A DNA stretch of 64,000 nucleotides from Mumia xiangluensis (lineage in GTDB: Bacteria; Actinomycetota; Actinomycetes; Propionibacteriales; Nocardioidaceae). This document shows positions 27,393-35,370 of the stretch, one piece after another (positions within the stretch are counted from its first letter, which is position 1; each line of letters begins with the position of its first letter). The DNA lies in the NCBI RefSeq assembly GCF_010994095.1, contig NZ_WJYO01000002.1:620001-684000 (forward strand). The letters run 5' to 3'. Position numbers and translations under genes: made by a program. A model generated the notes under the pieces. That model saw only the letters and a list, made by a program, of their open reading frames with translations, was not told the DNA's origin and did no database searches.

Positions 27393-27468
27393 CCCGTCCC
27401 CGATTTGGGCAGTTCGGGTAGGAATCGCGGTCCGACTTCGTACCCGAACTGCCCAAATCGGGGACGGG
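27393..27468. terminator. 28-bp perfect inverted repeat between the sugar ABC operon and mreB
   Basis: Arms at 27393-27420 and 27441-27468 are exact reverse complements over 28 bp, with a 20-nt spacer. The arm begins CCCGTCCCCGATTTGGGC. It starts 3 nt past the permease stop codon and ends 45 nt before the mreB -10. A transcription terminator or insulator is the simplest role; the length is far beyond what termination needs. Confidence 0.75.
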
Positions 27469-27471
27469 GGC

Positions 27472-28461
27472 TCAGCCCTTGACCGCTCCGCCGAGCCCGC
27501 CTCCACGGAGGAAGAAGCGCGAGAAGACCAGGAAGAACACGATTGGCACCGCGGTCGAGAGCAGCAGCGCGGCGAGGAACACGTCGAGCTCCGTCTTGGG
27601 GGCGAGGGTCGGGAGGCGCACCGACAGCGGCTGCATCAGCGGGTCGGGGAGGACCAGCAGCGGCCACAGGAAGTCCTTCCACGCCGCCAGCACCGCGAAC
27701 ACCGACACCACGCCGAGGATCGGCCGCGACATCGGCAGCACGATCGAGACGAACAGCCGGAACGGCCCGGCACCGTCGACCCGGGCCGCCTCGATGATCT
27801 CCCGAGGCAGGTTGTCGAGGAACCGCTTGACCAGGACGACGTTGAACGCGCTCGCACCGGCCGGCAGGAACGCCCCCCAGAACGTGTTGAGCAGGGACAC
27901 GTGGACGAACGGCACGTCGAGCACCGTCAGGTACAGCGGCACCAGCAGGACCACCGTCGGTACGAACAGCGTCGCCAGCACCAGCCCGTACAGCACACGG
28001 CCGTAGCGCGGGCGCACGATCGCCAGGACGTACCCGCCGGTGGTCGCTACCACCATCTGCGTGAGCCACGAGCCGAGCGCGATGACGACCGTGTTCACGA
28101 AGTAGAGCCCGAGGTCGAGGTCGACCCACGCTGTCTTGAGGTTGGCCCAGTCGGTGCCGTTCGGGAAGAACGCCATCGGGTTGCGCAAGGTGTCCTGCGT
28201 CGGCGTGATCGCGGCCTTCGCGAGCCACAGCAGCGGCCCGAGCGCCACGACGACCAGGCCGACGAGCACCAGCGCGTTGACCAGGCGACGCGTCCACAGC
28301 ACCCGCGGACGTCGCAGGTCGTGCGCCGAGGTGAAGCCGCGTGACGACTCCGTACGGCGAGCCCGTCGCGCCGCACGTCGCGAACCCGTCGCAGCGGCTT
28401 CCGCGGCCGCCGCGGTGCCTGCCGCCACCTCGGCGGGCCTGCTCGGTGCATCGAGGCTCAT
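27472..28461 (-). CDS. Carbohydrate ABC transporter permease (MalG/AglG-like)
   Basis: The 329-aa inner-membrane protein has about six helices after an unusually long Ala/Arg-rich cytoplasmic N-terminus of 60 residues. The conserved permease loop EIIEAARVDGAGPFRLFVSIVLPMSRP fits the MalG branch. The ATG at 28461 overlaps the upstream permease stop by 4 nt. It forms the importer channel with the MalF-like subunit; no ATPase is encoded in the locus, so a shared MsiK-type ATPase elsewhere is expected. Confidence 0.92.
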   Translation of the reverse strand: MSLDAPSRPAEVAAGTAAAAEAAATGSRRAARRARRTESSRGFTSAHDLRRPRVLWTRRLVNALVLVGLVVVALGPLLWLAKAAITPTQDTLRNPMAFFPNGTDWANLKTAWVDLDLGLYFVNTVVIALGSWLTQMVVATTGGYVLAIVRPRYGRVLYGLVLATLFVPTVVLLVPLYLTVLDVPFVHVSLLNTFWGAFLPAGASAFNVVLVKRFLDNLPREIIEAARVDGAGPFRLFVSIVLPMSRPILGVVSVFAVLAAWKDFLWPLLVLPDPLMQPLSVRLPTLAPKTELDVFLAALLLSTAVPIVFFLVFSRFFLRGGGLGGAVKG

Positions 28462-29387
28462 GAGTCGCTCCATCTGCGCGTCAGGCGGAAGTAGACCGCC
28501 GAGAGGATCGCGAGCCCGCCCGCCAGCATGAGGCTCAACGCGGTCGCCTTGCCGTAGTCGCCGCCGAGGCTGTTGCCGAAGGCGTAGTCGTAGACGAGCA
28601 GCAGCAGCGTCGTCGTCGAGTTGTCCGGCCCGCCGTCGGTGAACAGGTACGGCTCCAGGAACACCTGGGCGGTCCCGATGATCTGGAGGACCAGGGTGAT
28701 CAGCAGGATCGTCCGCATCTGCGGCAGCGTGACGTGCCAGATCTTGCGCCAGATCCCCGACCCGTCGATCTCGGCGGCGTCGTACAGCTCCGGCGGCACC
28801 GACACGAGCGCCGCGAGATAGATGATCACCGTGCCCCCGGCCGCGGCCCAGGTCGCCTCGACCACCAGCGACGGCATCGCCCACGAGGTGTCCTCGAGCC
28901 ACGGGACGGGCCCGAGCCCGACCCATCCGAGGATCGTGTTGAACACGCCGCTCGGACTCGCGTCGTAGAAGAACTTCCACAGCAGCACCGCGACCGCCGG
29001 CGGGACGACCACGGGGAGGTACGCGAGCGTCGAGTACACCCCCTTGCCACGCCGCAGGTCGCTCATCAGCACCGCGAGGACCAGTGGCACCGGATAGCCG
29101 AAGATCAGCGCCAGCAGCGCGAAGTAGACCGTGTTCCAGAGCGCCGTTCCGAGCATCGGGTCGGCGAGCACGGCCTGGAAGTTGTCGAGGCCGACCCACT
29201 CGGCCGGGCCCACCAGGTTGGTCACCTGGAGGCTCATCACGAACGAGCGGACGATCGGCCACCACGAGAACAGCCCGAAGACGAGCAGCATCGGGAGGAG
29301 CAGCACGAGCGTGCTGAGCCCTCCCCCGCGGACCCACGTGGACGGGGACCGGCGCGGGCGGCGACGAGGCGGGGCGGCGGAGGTCAT
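28458..29387 (-). CDS. Carbohydrate ABC transporter permease (MalF/AglF-like)
   Basis: The 309-aa protein has six predicted helices (TLVLLLPMLLVFGLFSWWPIVRSFVMSLQ is the first) and the loop PPELYDAAEIDGSGIWRKIWHVTLPQMR that contacts the ATPase. The ATG at 29387 is preceded by GAGGAG. It lies 76 nt after the binding-protein gene, with a strong 13-bp hairpin between, and is coupled to the second permease by a 4-nt overlap. Confidence 0.93.
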   Translation of the reverse strand: MTSAAPPRRRPRRSPSTWVRGGGLSTLVLLLPMLLVFGLFSWWPIVRSFVMSLQVTNLVGPAEWVGLDNFQAVLADPMLGTALWNTVYFALLALIFGYPVPLVLAVLMSDLRRGKGVYSTLAYLPVVVPPAVAVLLWKFFYDASPSGVFNTILGWVGLGPVPWLEDTSWAMPSLVVEATWAAAGGTVIIYLAALVSVPPELYDAAEIDGSGIWRKIWHVTLPQMRTILLITLVLQIIGTAQVFLEPYLFTDGGPDNSTTTLLLLVYDYAFGNSLGGDYGKATALSLMLAGGLAILSAVYFRLTRRWSDS

Positions 29388-29422
29388 GCGACTCCTCGAA
29401 GGGGTGGGGGCGGACGGCGACA

Positions 29423-29458
29423 GGGTCGCGCCACGGCTGGGGACCCGTGGCGCGACCC
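29423..29458 (-). terminator. 13-bp hairpin between the binding-protein and permease genes
   Basis: GGGTCGCGCCACG pairs perfectly with CGTGGCGCGACCC around a 10-nt loop, starting 5 nt after the binding-protein stop codon. In malE-malF type operons such a hairpin stabilises the upstream mRNA or attenuates read-through, giving excess binding protein over channel. Confidence 0.7.
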
Positions 29459-29463
29459 TCGGA

Positions 29464-30834
29464 TCACTGCGCCAGGATCCGTTCGGCCTCGCCGTTCGCC
29501 GTGCTCAGCAGCTCGGCGATGTCGGCATTCTCGTCACTCAGCACCTTCTGCACCACGGCGTCGAGCACCCCGTACACCTCCTGGGTGTGCGACGGCGGCT
29601 CCGCGACCAGGTTCTGACCGAAGATGTTGTCGGTGAACCCGGTCATCTGGTCGACGGGAACGTTGATGTAGTCGGCGATCCACTCACGCTGCTGCTTCCA
29701 CGTCTCCTCGTCGAAGACGGGCAGCAGCGGCGTACCGATGGGCTGGTCGCTCGCGGCCAGGGTCTTGGCGTCAAGGACGGCGGCGTCCTCCTCGACGAGC
29801 TTGCGGACCCGGAAGAAGTCGTTCCACTTCACGGCCGCCTCCTTCTCGGCCTTGCTCGCCTTCGCGTTGACGACGGAGACAGAGCCGCCGCCGAGGATGC
29901 CGGCGTCGGGGCTGTCGGTGAGCGGCACGATGGTCAGACCGTACGTGTCGGGGTCGACGCTGTTGGTCGTCACGAGCGCGTTGTAGACGTCCGAGCCACC
30001 GACGTACATCCCGACCTTGCCGGCCGCGAACGCCTGGTTGATGCCGGCCCAGTCGAGGAGCAGATTGCTGCCCATCGACTTGTCGTCCCACCGCATCTCG
30101 TGGAGCCGCTGAAGGACCTCAGCGGTCTCGGGGTTGTCGATCACGGCCTTCGTCGTGTCGCCGTCAGTCTCCTCGATCCGGCCACCGTGGGCGTACGTCA
30201 GCGTCGTCAGGAGCCATCCGCCGGTGTTGTCCTTGGTCATCTGGGCGTAGCCCGGCTGACCGGTCTCGTCGGTGATCTGCTTGGCGTAGGCCTGCACCTC
30301 GTCCCACGTCGTCGGCGGCTTGTCGGGGTCGAGACCCGCCTCCTCGAACAGCTGACGGTTGTAGTGCAGGCCCATCCCGTAGACGTCGCTCGGGAGGCCG
30401 TAGATGTTGCCGTCGGCGTCCTGGGCCGCGGCGAGGACGCTCTCGTTGAAGCTGTCGGCGTACGGCAGCGCCTCCACCTGCTCGGTGACGTCGGCGATCT
30501 GCTTGCGCTGGACGAGGCCCAGGGTGTCGGTGAACGGCACCCGGAAGGTCGTCGGCAGCGTGCCGCCGGCAAGCTGCGCCGGGAAGGTCTCCGCCTTCCA
30601 CTCCCACTCCTTGGGCTCGACGACGATGTCGGGGTTGGCCTTGTTGAACTCCTTGACGAGATCCTTGACGGAGTCTGCGGTCGCCTGCTCGTCGCCGGGG
30701 CGCCAGCCCTCGACGGTGATGGTGACCTTTCCGTCCGCCTCGGCGTCGTCGTCGCCGGACCCGCAGGCCGCGAGGACGGTCGCCGACGCGGCCACGGCGA
30801 CGACCGCCGCGATCCGCTTCCGGTGCTGCTTCAT
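29464..30834 (-). CDS. Carbohydrate ABC transporter substrate-binding lipoprotein
   Basis: The 456-aa protein has a signal peptide with lipobox LAAC near residue 24 (ATVLAACGSGDDD), so it is membrane-anchored outside the cell. The body matches family-1 sugar-binding proteins: DLVKEFNKANPDIVVEPKEW, LPSDVYGMGLHYNRQLFEEAGLDP and PPTTWDEVQAYAKQI. The ATG has GAAGGAG nearby. With the GH13 glucosidase and LacI regulator it indicates uptake of alpha-glucosides such as maltose, sucrose or trehalose; the exact sugar is open. Confidence 0.93.
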   Translation of the reverse strand: MKQHRKRIAAVVAVAASATVLAACGSGDDDAEADGKVTITVEGWRPGDEQATADSVKDLVKEFNKANPDIVVEPKEWEWKAETFPAQLAGGTLPTTFRVPFTDTLGLVQRKQIADVTEQVEALPYADSFNESVLAAAQDADGNIYGLPSDVYGMGLHYNRQLFEEAGLDPDKPPTTWDEVQAYAKQITDETGQPGYAQMTKDNTGGWLLTTLTYAHGGRIEETDGDTTKAVIDNPETAEVLQRLHEMRWDDKSMGSNLLLDWAGINQAFAAGKVGMYVGGSDVYNALVTTNSVDPDTYGLTIVPLTDSPDAGILGGGSVSVVNAKASKAEKEAAVKWNDFFRVRKLVEEDAAVLDAKTLAASDQPIGTPLLPVFDEETWKQQREWIADYINVPVDQMTGFTDNIFGQNLVAEPPSHTQEVYGVLDAVVQKVLSDENADIAELLSTANGEAERILAQ

Positions 30835-30852
30835 GGAACTTCTCCTTCGTGG

Positions 30853-30871
30853 GTGGACGGCTCGCGTCCAC
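30853..30871 (-). promoter_or_regulatory. 7-bp stem-loop in the leader of the binding-protein gene
   Basis: GTGGACG/CGTCCAC with a 5-nt loop sits about 19 nt before the ATG, in the 79-nt gap after the glucosidase. It may stabilise the 5' end of a processed transcript. Confidence 0.35.
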
Positions 30872-30913
30872 GAGATGCACGGTTCGGGGTACGAGGTGGG
30901 GCCGCGTGCTGGG

Positions 30914-32548
30914 TCACGCGGGCGCGGGCGGGAGCCTCAGCCAGGCGGTGGCGTCCGCCGGAAGGCGACCTCCTTCCAGGGGTGCGCTGGCGACCCAGAT
31001 CTGGTCGTTGGCGAGAAGGCCGACCGGGGCGCTGGTCAGGTTGGCGACGCAGGCGAAGGAGTCGCCTCGGGTCAAGGCGAGCACCCCCGGTCGGGACTCC
31101 AGCCACGACATCGGCCCGTCGCCGAGGTCGGGATGGGTACGGCGGATCAGGAGTGCGACCCGGTAGAGCGACAGCATCGAGGTGGGATCGACCGACTGCG
31201 CGTCGGCCGTCAGGGCCGCCCAGTCGTCGGGCTGCGGCAGCCAGGCGTCCGCGCTGCCCGGGCCGAAGCCGTACGGCGGGACGTCGCCCGACCACGGGAG
31301 CGGCACACGGCAGCCGTCGCGGCCCGGGTCGACCCCGTGGGACCGGTAGAACATCGGGTCCTGGAGGCGGTCGAGCGGGATGTCCTCGACCTCGGGGAGG
31401 CCGAGCTCCTCGCCCTGGAAGATGTAGTAGGAGCCGGGGAGCGCCATCGCGAGGAGCGCGGCGGCGCGGGCCCGGCGACGACCGAGGACCGGGTCCGTCG
31501 GGGTGCTGAACCGCTTCGTCGCGAACGCGAACGCCGTGTCCTCCCGCCCGTAGCGCGTGACCGGACGGGTGACGTCGTGGTTGGACAGGACCCAGGTGGC
31601 GGGAGCCCCGACCTTCGCGTGCATGTCGAGCGTGGTGTCGATCGAGGTGTGGAGCCGCCCGGCGTCCCACGGTGCGGTCATGTAGTCGAAGTTGAACGCG
31701 GTGTGGAGGACGTCCGGCTCCAGGTAGCGGGCGAAGCGCTCGGTGTCCGGCAGCCAGATCTCGCCGATCAGGGCGCGGTCACCGCCGTACGAGTCCGCGA
31801 TCTTGCGCCAGCTGCGGTAGATCTCCTGAAGCTCGTCGCGGTCGACGTAGGGGTGGGCTCCAGGCCCGTGGTTCGCCGGGACCTCGGGCAGGCCGGCGTC
31901 CTTGGCGAGCAGCGCTGCCGAGTCGATGCGGACTCCGGACACGCCGCGGTCGAACCAGAAGCGCAGGACGTCCTCGTACTCCTGGCGGACGTCCGGGTGT
32001 CCCCAGTTGAGGTCGGGCTGCTCCGCGGAGAACAGGTGCAGGTACCACTCCTCGGGGGTGCCGTCCGGGCGGTGCGCGCGCGACCATGCGGGACCGCCGA
32101 ACTCCGACGTCCACGAGTTCGGCGCCTCGGCCCCGTCCTCGCCGCGTCCGGGCCGGAACCAGAACCGCTCCCGCTCCGGCGACCCTGGCTCGGCGGCGAG
32201 TGCCGCGCGGAACCACGCGTGGGCGTCGGAGACGTGGTTGGGGACGACGTCGATGATCGTGCGGATGCCGAAGTCGAGGGCATCGTCGATCAGCCGCTCG
32301 GCCTCCTCGAGCGTCCCGAAGGCGGGGTCGATCTCGCGGTAGTCGGCGACGTCGTACCCGCCGTCAGCCATCGGCGACGGGTACCACGGGGTGAACCAGA
32401 TCGCGTCGACGCCGAGGTCGCGCAGGTACGGGAGGCGGCTGCGCACACCGGCGAGGTCACCGGTGCCGTCACCGTCGGAGTCGGCGAAGCTGCGTGGATA
32501 GACCTGGTAGATCGCCGCGCTGCGCCACCACGCACGTCCTGCTGTCAC
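30914..32548 (-). CDS. aglA: GH13 alpha-glucosidase
   Basis: The enzyme hydrolyses alpha-glucosides after import; no signal peptide is present. From the GTG at 32548 it is 544 aa. Glycoside hydrolase 13 motifs are complete: DVVPNHVSDAH, nucleophile D209 in GVRIDSAA, acid/base E263 in IGEIW, and D325 in LSNHDVTR. The opening WWRSAAIYQVYPRSFADSDGDG is typical of oligo-1,6-glucosidase/alpha-glucosidase members. AGGCGGG lies just before the chosen GTG; a second GTG 15 nt upstream (32563) is less well placed. It heads the operon with the ABC transporter genes. Confidence 0.92.
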   Translation of the reverse strand: MTAGRAWWRSAAIYQVYPRSFADSDGDGTGDLAGVRSRLPYLRDLGVDAIWFTPWYPSPMADGGYDVADYREIDPAFGTLEEAERLIDDALDFGIRTIIDVVPNHVSDAHAWFRAALAAEPGSPERERFWFRPGRGEDGAEAPNSWTSEFGGPAWSRAHRPDGTPEEWYLHLFSAEQPDLNWGHPDVRQEYEDVLRFWFDRGVSGVRIDSAALLAKDAGLPEVPANHGPGAHPYVDRDELQEIYRSWRKIADSYGGDRALIGEIWLPDTERFARYLEPDVLHTAFNFDYMTAPWDAGRLHTSIDTTLDMHAKVGAPATWVLSNHDVTRPVTRYGREDTAFAFATKRFSTPTDPVLGRRRARAAALLAMALPGSYYIFQGEELGLPEVEDIPLDRLQDPMFYRSHGVDPGRDGCRVPLPWSGDVPPYGFGPGSADAWLPQPDDWAALTADAQSVDPTSMLSLYRVALLIRRTHPDLGDGPMSWLESRPGVLALTRGDSFACVANLTSAPVGLLANDQIWVASAPLEGGRLPADATAWLRLPPAPA

Positions 32549-32599
32549 TGTGACCCGCCTCACTCTCGAAGGTGATCGAGAGGTTACGCGCGCCCATCA

Positions 32600-32612
32600 T
32601 CAAGCCGCAAGA
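32600..32612. promoter_or_regulatory. Degenerate LacI-type operator upstream of aglA
   Basis: TCAAGCCGCAAGA shares the GCAAGA half-site with the perfect palindrome in front of the lacI-type gene. It lies 52 nt before the aglA start, a plausible operator position. Confidence 0.4.
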
Positions 32613-32628
32613 ACTCGACAGGATGTAA

Positions 32629-33642
32629 TTAATTTCGCAACTTTGCAGCGCCGGTTGACTGGCGAACGACAAGCTCGGGCTCGAAGAAGATGTCCTCGGG
32701 CGGGGTCGGCGCTCCCGCGATCTGGCGCAGCAGAAGGGTGATCGCCGCCCGCCCCATCGCTTCGATCGGCTGCCGGACCGTCGTCAACGGAGGGTCGGTC
32801 GCACTCATGAAGGCGGAGTCGTCGTACCCGACGACACTGACGTCCTCCGGCACGCCCAGCCGCATCCGCCGCACCGCGCGGATCGCCCCCAGCGCGAGCG
32901 GGTCGCTCGCGCACACGATGCCCGTCACCCCACGCTGCAGCAGGCGCGTGGCTGCCGCCTGGCCGCTCTGCAGCGAGTAGAGGCTCCGCTCGACCAGCTC
33001 GGGCGAGTACGGCGTGCCTGCCCGCTCGAGCACCTGCACCGCGGCTGCGAGCTTGTGCTCGGACGGCACGTGGTCCGAGGGCCCGAGGACGAAACCGATC
33101 CGGGTGTGGCCGAGCGACAGCAGGTGTCCGACGGCCTGCTCGGCGGCAATCGCGTCGTCGCACACCACCCGTGGGAACGCCAGGTCGTCGATCGCCGCGT
33201 TGATCAGCACGGCGGGAAGCTTGCGGTTGACGAGACGGTCGTAGTGGGAGTGGTCGGCGTCCGCCTGGCTGTAGTCGCCGCCCGCGAAGACCACCCCGGC
33301 GACCTGCTGCTCGAGGAGGAGGTCGACGTACTCCGACTCACCCACTCCGCCCGCGGTGCGCGTGCAGAGCACCGGGGTGAGCCCGTGCTGCGCGAGGTGC
33401 GCGCCGACGACCTCGGCCAGCGCCGGGAAGATCGGGTTCTGGAGCTCGGGGAGCACGAGCCCGACGAGGCGCGCCCGCTCCCCCCGGAGCTTGGTGGGGC
33501 GCTCGTAGCCGAGGACGTCGAGCGCCGTGAGGACGGTGGAGCGGGTGGCCTCCGAGACGCCCGGCTTGCCGTTGAGGACGCGACTGACCGTCGCTTCGCT
33601 CACGCCGGCGCGAGCGGCCACCTCAGCGATTCGTCGAGCCAT
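32629..33642 (-). CDS. LacI family transcriptional regulator of the alpha-glucoside locus
   Basis: The 337-aa protein has the LacI helix-turn-helix at residues 3-24 (RRIAEVAARAGVSEATVSRV), the hinge region to about 60, and a periplasmic-binding-like effector domain (LVGLVLPELQNPIFPALAEVV; RVVCDDAIAAEQAVGHLLSLGHTRIGFVLG). It lies upstream of aglA in the same direction and probably represses it until an alpha-glucoside binds. A TAGGGT box 6 nt before its ATG implies a leaderless message, and a 12-bp palindrome upstream suggests autoregulation. Confidence 0.93.
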   Translation of the reverse strand: MARRIAEVAARAGVSEATVSRVLNGKPGVSEATRSTVLTALDVLGYERPTKLRGERARLVGLVLPELQNPIFPALAEVVGAHLAQHGLTPVLCTRTAGGVGESEYVDLLLEQQVAGVVFAGGDYSQADADHSHYDRLVNRKLPAVLINAAIDDLAFPRVVCDDAIAAEQAVGHLLSLGHTRIGFVLGPSDHVPSEHKLAAAVQVLERAGTPYSPELVERSLYSLQSGQAAATRLLQRGVTGIVCASDPLALGAIRAVRRMRLGVPEDVSVVGYDDSAFMSATDPPLTTVRQPIEAMGRAAITLLLRQIAGAPTPPEDIFFEPELVVRQSTGAAKLRN

Positions 33643-33648
33643 GGCGAA

Positions 33649-33654
33649 ACCCTA
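33649..33654 (-). promoter_or_regulatory. -10 box (TAGGGT) of the lacI-type gene, leaderless
   Basis: TAGGGT followed by 6 nt and the ATG at 33642. Confidence 0.5.
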
Positions 33655-33693
33655 GCCCTGCGGGACGCCACCTGTCTGCAACGATGCGTCAAA

Positions 33694-33705
33694 TCTTGCG
33701 CAAGA
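33694..33705. promoter_or_regulatory. LacI-type operator TCTTGCGCAAGA
   Basis: A perfect 12-bp palindrome with the central CG typical of LacI-family operators, about 40 bp upstream of the -10 box of the regulator. The same half-site recurs near aglA. Confidence 0.55.
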
Positions 33706-33737
33706 ACCTGACAGACGGCCCGGCACGGCGTGGCGAG

Positions 33738-34571
33738 TCAGCCGCCGACGGCGCGGACCAGCGCCGTACGGTGCTGTGCGAGCCACGACTGCCGCCGCCG
33801 GATCGCGTCGCCTACCCCGTCGTCCCACATCCGAGCCCACCCGCCGCCGAGACGCTCCGCCCGGTCGCGCATCAAGAACCACGCGCGTGCGGCGGTGTTC
33901 TCGGCGACGTCGATCAGGCGAGCGCGGTCGGACGCGGCCAGCCCGTACGCGTCCACGAGGAGGGTGGCCCGCGCGAACGGGTCGACGTCCACGAGGACCT
34001 CCGGCCGGTCCGGGCGCGGGACGAGCGGCGCCCACCAGAGGAGGAGGTTCTGCACCTCCTCGGTACGCGCCGCCGGCCGGACCATGTCGAAGTCGATGAG
34101 TGCACGCGCCTCGCCGTCGACGAAGACCACGTTGTCGGGGGTGACGTCCAGGTGACCGACCAGCGTCGGCGGGCCGGCGACCCGTGCGGGCGTGCCGGGC
34201 GGGTCCGCGCCCAACGCGCCCTCGGCAGACGCCGGGATGCCGAGCGTCTCGACGGCATCGTCGTATCGACGCAGCAGGCGCGCGACGCTCGCGACCCGGT
34301 TCTCGTCGGCGATCCACTCCGGCCGCGGGCGCGAGGCGACCTCGCCCGGGACGTACGACAGCACCTGGCGCCCCGCCGCGTCGATCCCGCGGAAACGTGG
34401 CGCGCCGTCGAACCCGACCCGTTCGAGGTGAGCGAGGACGTCGACGACGAGCGGGCTGTGCGGTCCGACCGGGCGGCGCACCGTCTCGCCGACGCGGACG
34501 AGCCCGTCGGTCACGTCCCCACCGGCCAGTGGCACCTCGGGGAGCGACGGGTCAGGCTCGACGAACCTCAC
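33738..34571 (-). CDS. Aminoglycoside-phosphotransferase-like kinase (APH family)
   Basis: The 277-aa protein keeps the APH/choline-kinase catalytic core: HLDVTPDNVVFVDG holds the catalytic Asp and Asn and LIDFDMVRPA the metal-binding Asp. Members phosphorylate small molecules or confer aminoglycoside resistance; nothing here points to a drug. The start is a GTG at 34571, 13 nt after the ndk stop, so it is the last gene of the ndk transcript. The upstream part of the longer open frame lies in ndk and is not used. Confidence 0.82.
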   Translation of the reverse strand: MRFVEPDPSLPEVPLAGGDVTDGLVRVGETVRRPVGPHSPLVVDVLAHLERVGFDGAPRFRGIDAAGRQVLSYVPGEVASRPRPEWIADENRVASVARLLRRYDDAVETLGIPASAEGALGADPPGTPARVAGPPTLVGHLDVTPDNVVFVDGEARALIDFDMVRPAARTEEVQNLLLWWAPLVPRPDRPEVLVDVDPFARATLLVDAYGLAASDRARLIDVAENTAARAWFLMRDRAERLGGGWARMWDDGVGDAIRRRQSWLAQHRTALVRAVGG

Positions 34572-34584
34572 GAGCGGCGGACGG

Positions 34585-34995
34585 TCAGCCCAGCTCGGGG
34601 AACCAGAGGGCGATCTCGCGCGCTGCGGACTCCGCCGAGTCCGAGCCGTGGACGAGGTTCTCGCGGTTGGAGAGCGAGAGGTCGCCGCGGATCGTGCCCG
34701 GCGCGGCCACCACGCCGTTGGTGGCACCGTTGAGGAGACGTACGACCTCGATGGCGGAGTCGCCCTCGAGCACCAGCGCGGCCATCGGGCCCGAGGTCAC
34801 GAACGCGCGAAGCGGCGGGTAGAAGTCGCGCTCGACGTGCTCGGCGTAGTGGGCATCTGCCTTGTCGCCGTCGATCGTCCCGAACCACATCGCAGCCACG
34901 GCGAGGCCCTTCGCCTCGTAGCGGCCGAGGATCTCACCGATGAGACCACGGCGGACGGCGTCGGGCTTGAGCAGGACCAGGGTGCGTTCGGACAT
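34585..34995 (-). CDS. ndk: Nucleoside diphosphate kinase
   Basis: Ndk balances nucleoside triphosphate pools by phosphate transfer through H116 in NLVHGSDS. The 136-aa protein also shows TLVLLKPDAVRRGLIGEI at the N-terminus and SGPMAALVLEG. A TACTGT box ends 7 nt before the ATG. It lies behind DUF4233 and folC, as in many actinobacteria. Confidence 0.98.
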   Translation of the reverse strand: MSERTLVLLKPDAVRRGLIGEILGRYEAKGLAVAAMWFGTIDGDKADAHYAEHVERDFYPPLRAFVTSGPMAALVLEGDSAIEVVRLLNGATNGVVAAPGTIRGDLSLSNRENLVHGSDSAESAAREIALWFPELG

Positions 34996-35002
34996 GCGTC
35001 AC

Positions 35003-35008
35003 ACAGTA
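35003..35008 (-). promoter_or_regulatory. -10 box (TACTGT) of ndk, leaderless
   Basis: TACTGT followed by 7 nt and the ATG at 34995, inside the 36-nt gap after the DUF4233 gene. Confidence 0.5.
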
Positions 35009-35031
35009 GCGAGGAGGGACCGCAGCCCTTC

Positions 35032-35370
35032 TCAGCGGGCGTAGAACTCGGGGTTCTCCGCGCGGTCCCGCTCGATCCGGCGACCGAGCACCCACGCGGC
35101 CGCCCAGATCGCGGCGAACATCCCGCCGACGAAGAAGGCGATCGGCAGCAGGAAGCCCATCGCGACGGCACCGACCTGGACGAGCCAGCCGAGGGCGTAC
35201 GCCCAGGAGTGCCGCAGCAGCCCCGACGTCACGAGGGCGAGAGCGGCCAGACCCAAGGCGTACGACGCCGCGACCGCGGGCGAGACGCCCTCGACCTGGA
35301 TCATCACCGGCGTGGCGAGCGCGAGGACGATCGCCTCGAAGAAGAGCACTCCGGCACACATCCCGCGCAT
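35032..35370 (-). CDS. DUF4233 membrane protein
   Basis: The 112-aa protein has about four hydrophobic helices (MCAGVLFFEAIVLALATPVMIQ; VGAVAMGFLLPIAFFVGGMFAAIWAAAW) and a polar end with RRIERDRAENPEFYAR. This matches DUF4233, nearly always encoded directly after folC in actinobacteria; its function is unknown. Its ATG shares one base with the folC stop (TGATG). Confidence 0.88.
   Translation of the reverse strand: MRGMCAGVLFFEAIVLALATPVMIQVEGVSPAVAASYALGLAALALVTSGLLRHSWAYALGWLVQVGAVAMGFLLPIAFFVGGMFAAIWAAAWVLGRRIERDRAENPEFYAR

Noticed and set aside
33738-34571. Aminoglycoside resistance gene
   Set aside because: The APH fold is shared by many kinases; linkage to ndk and lack of any resistance or mobility context make a housekeeping small-molecule kinase more likely.
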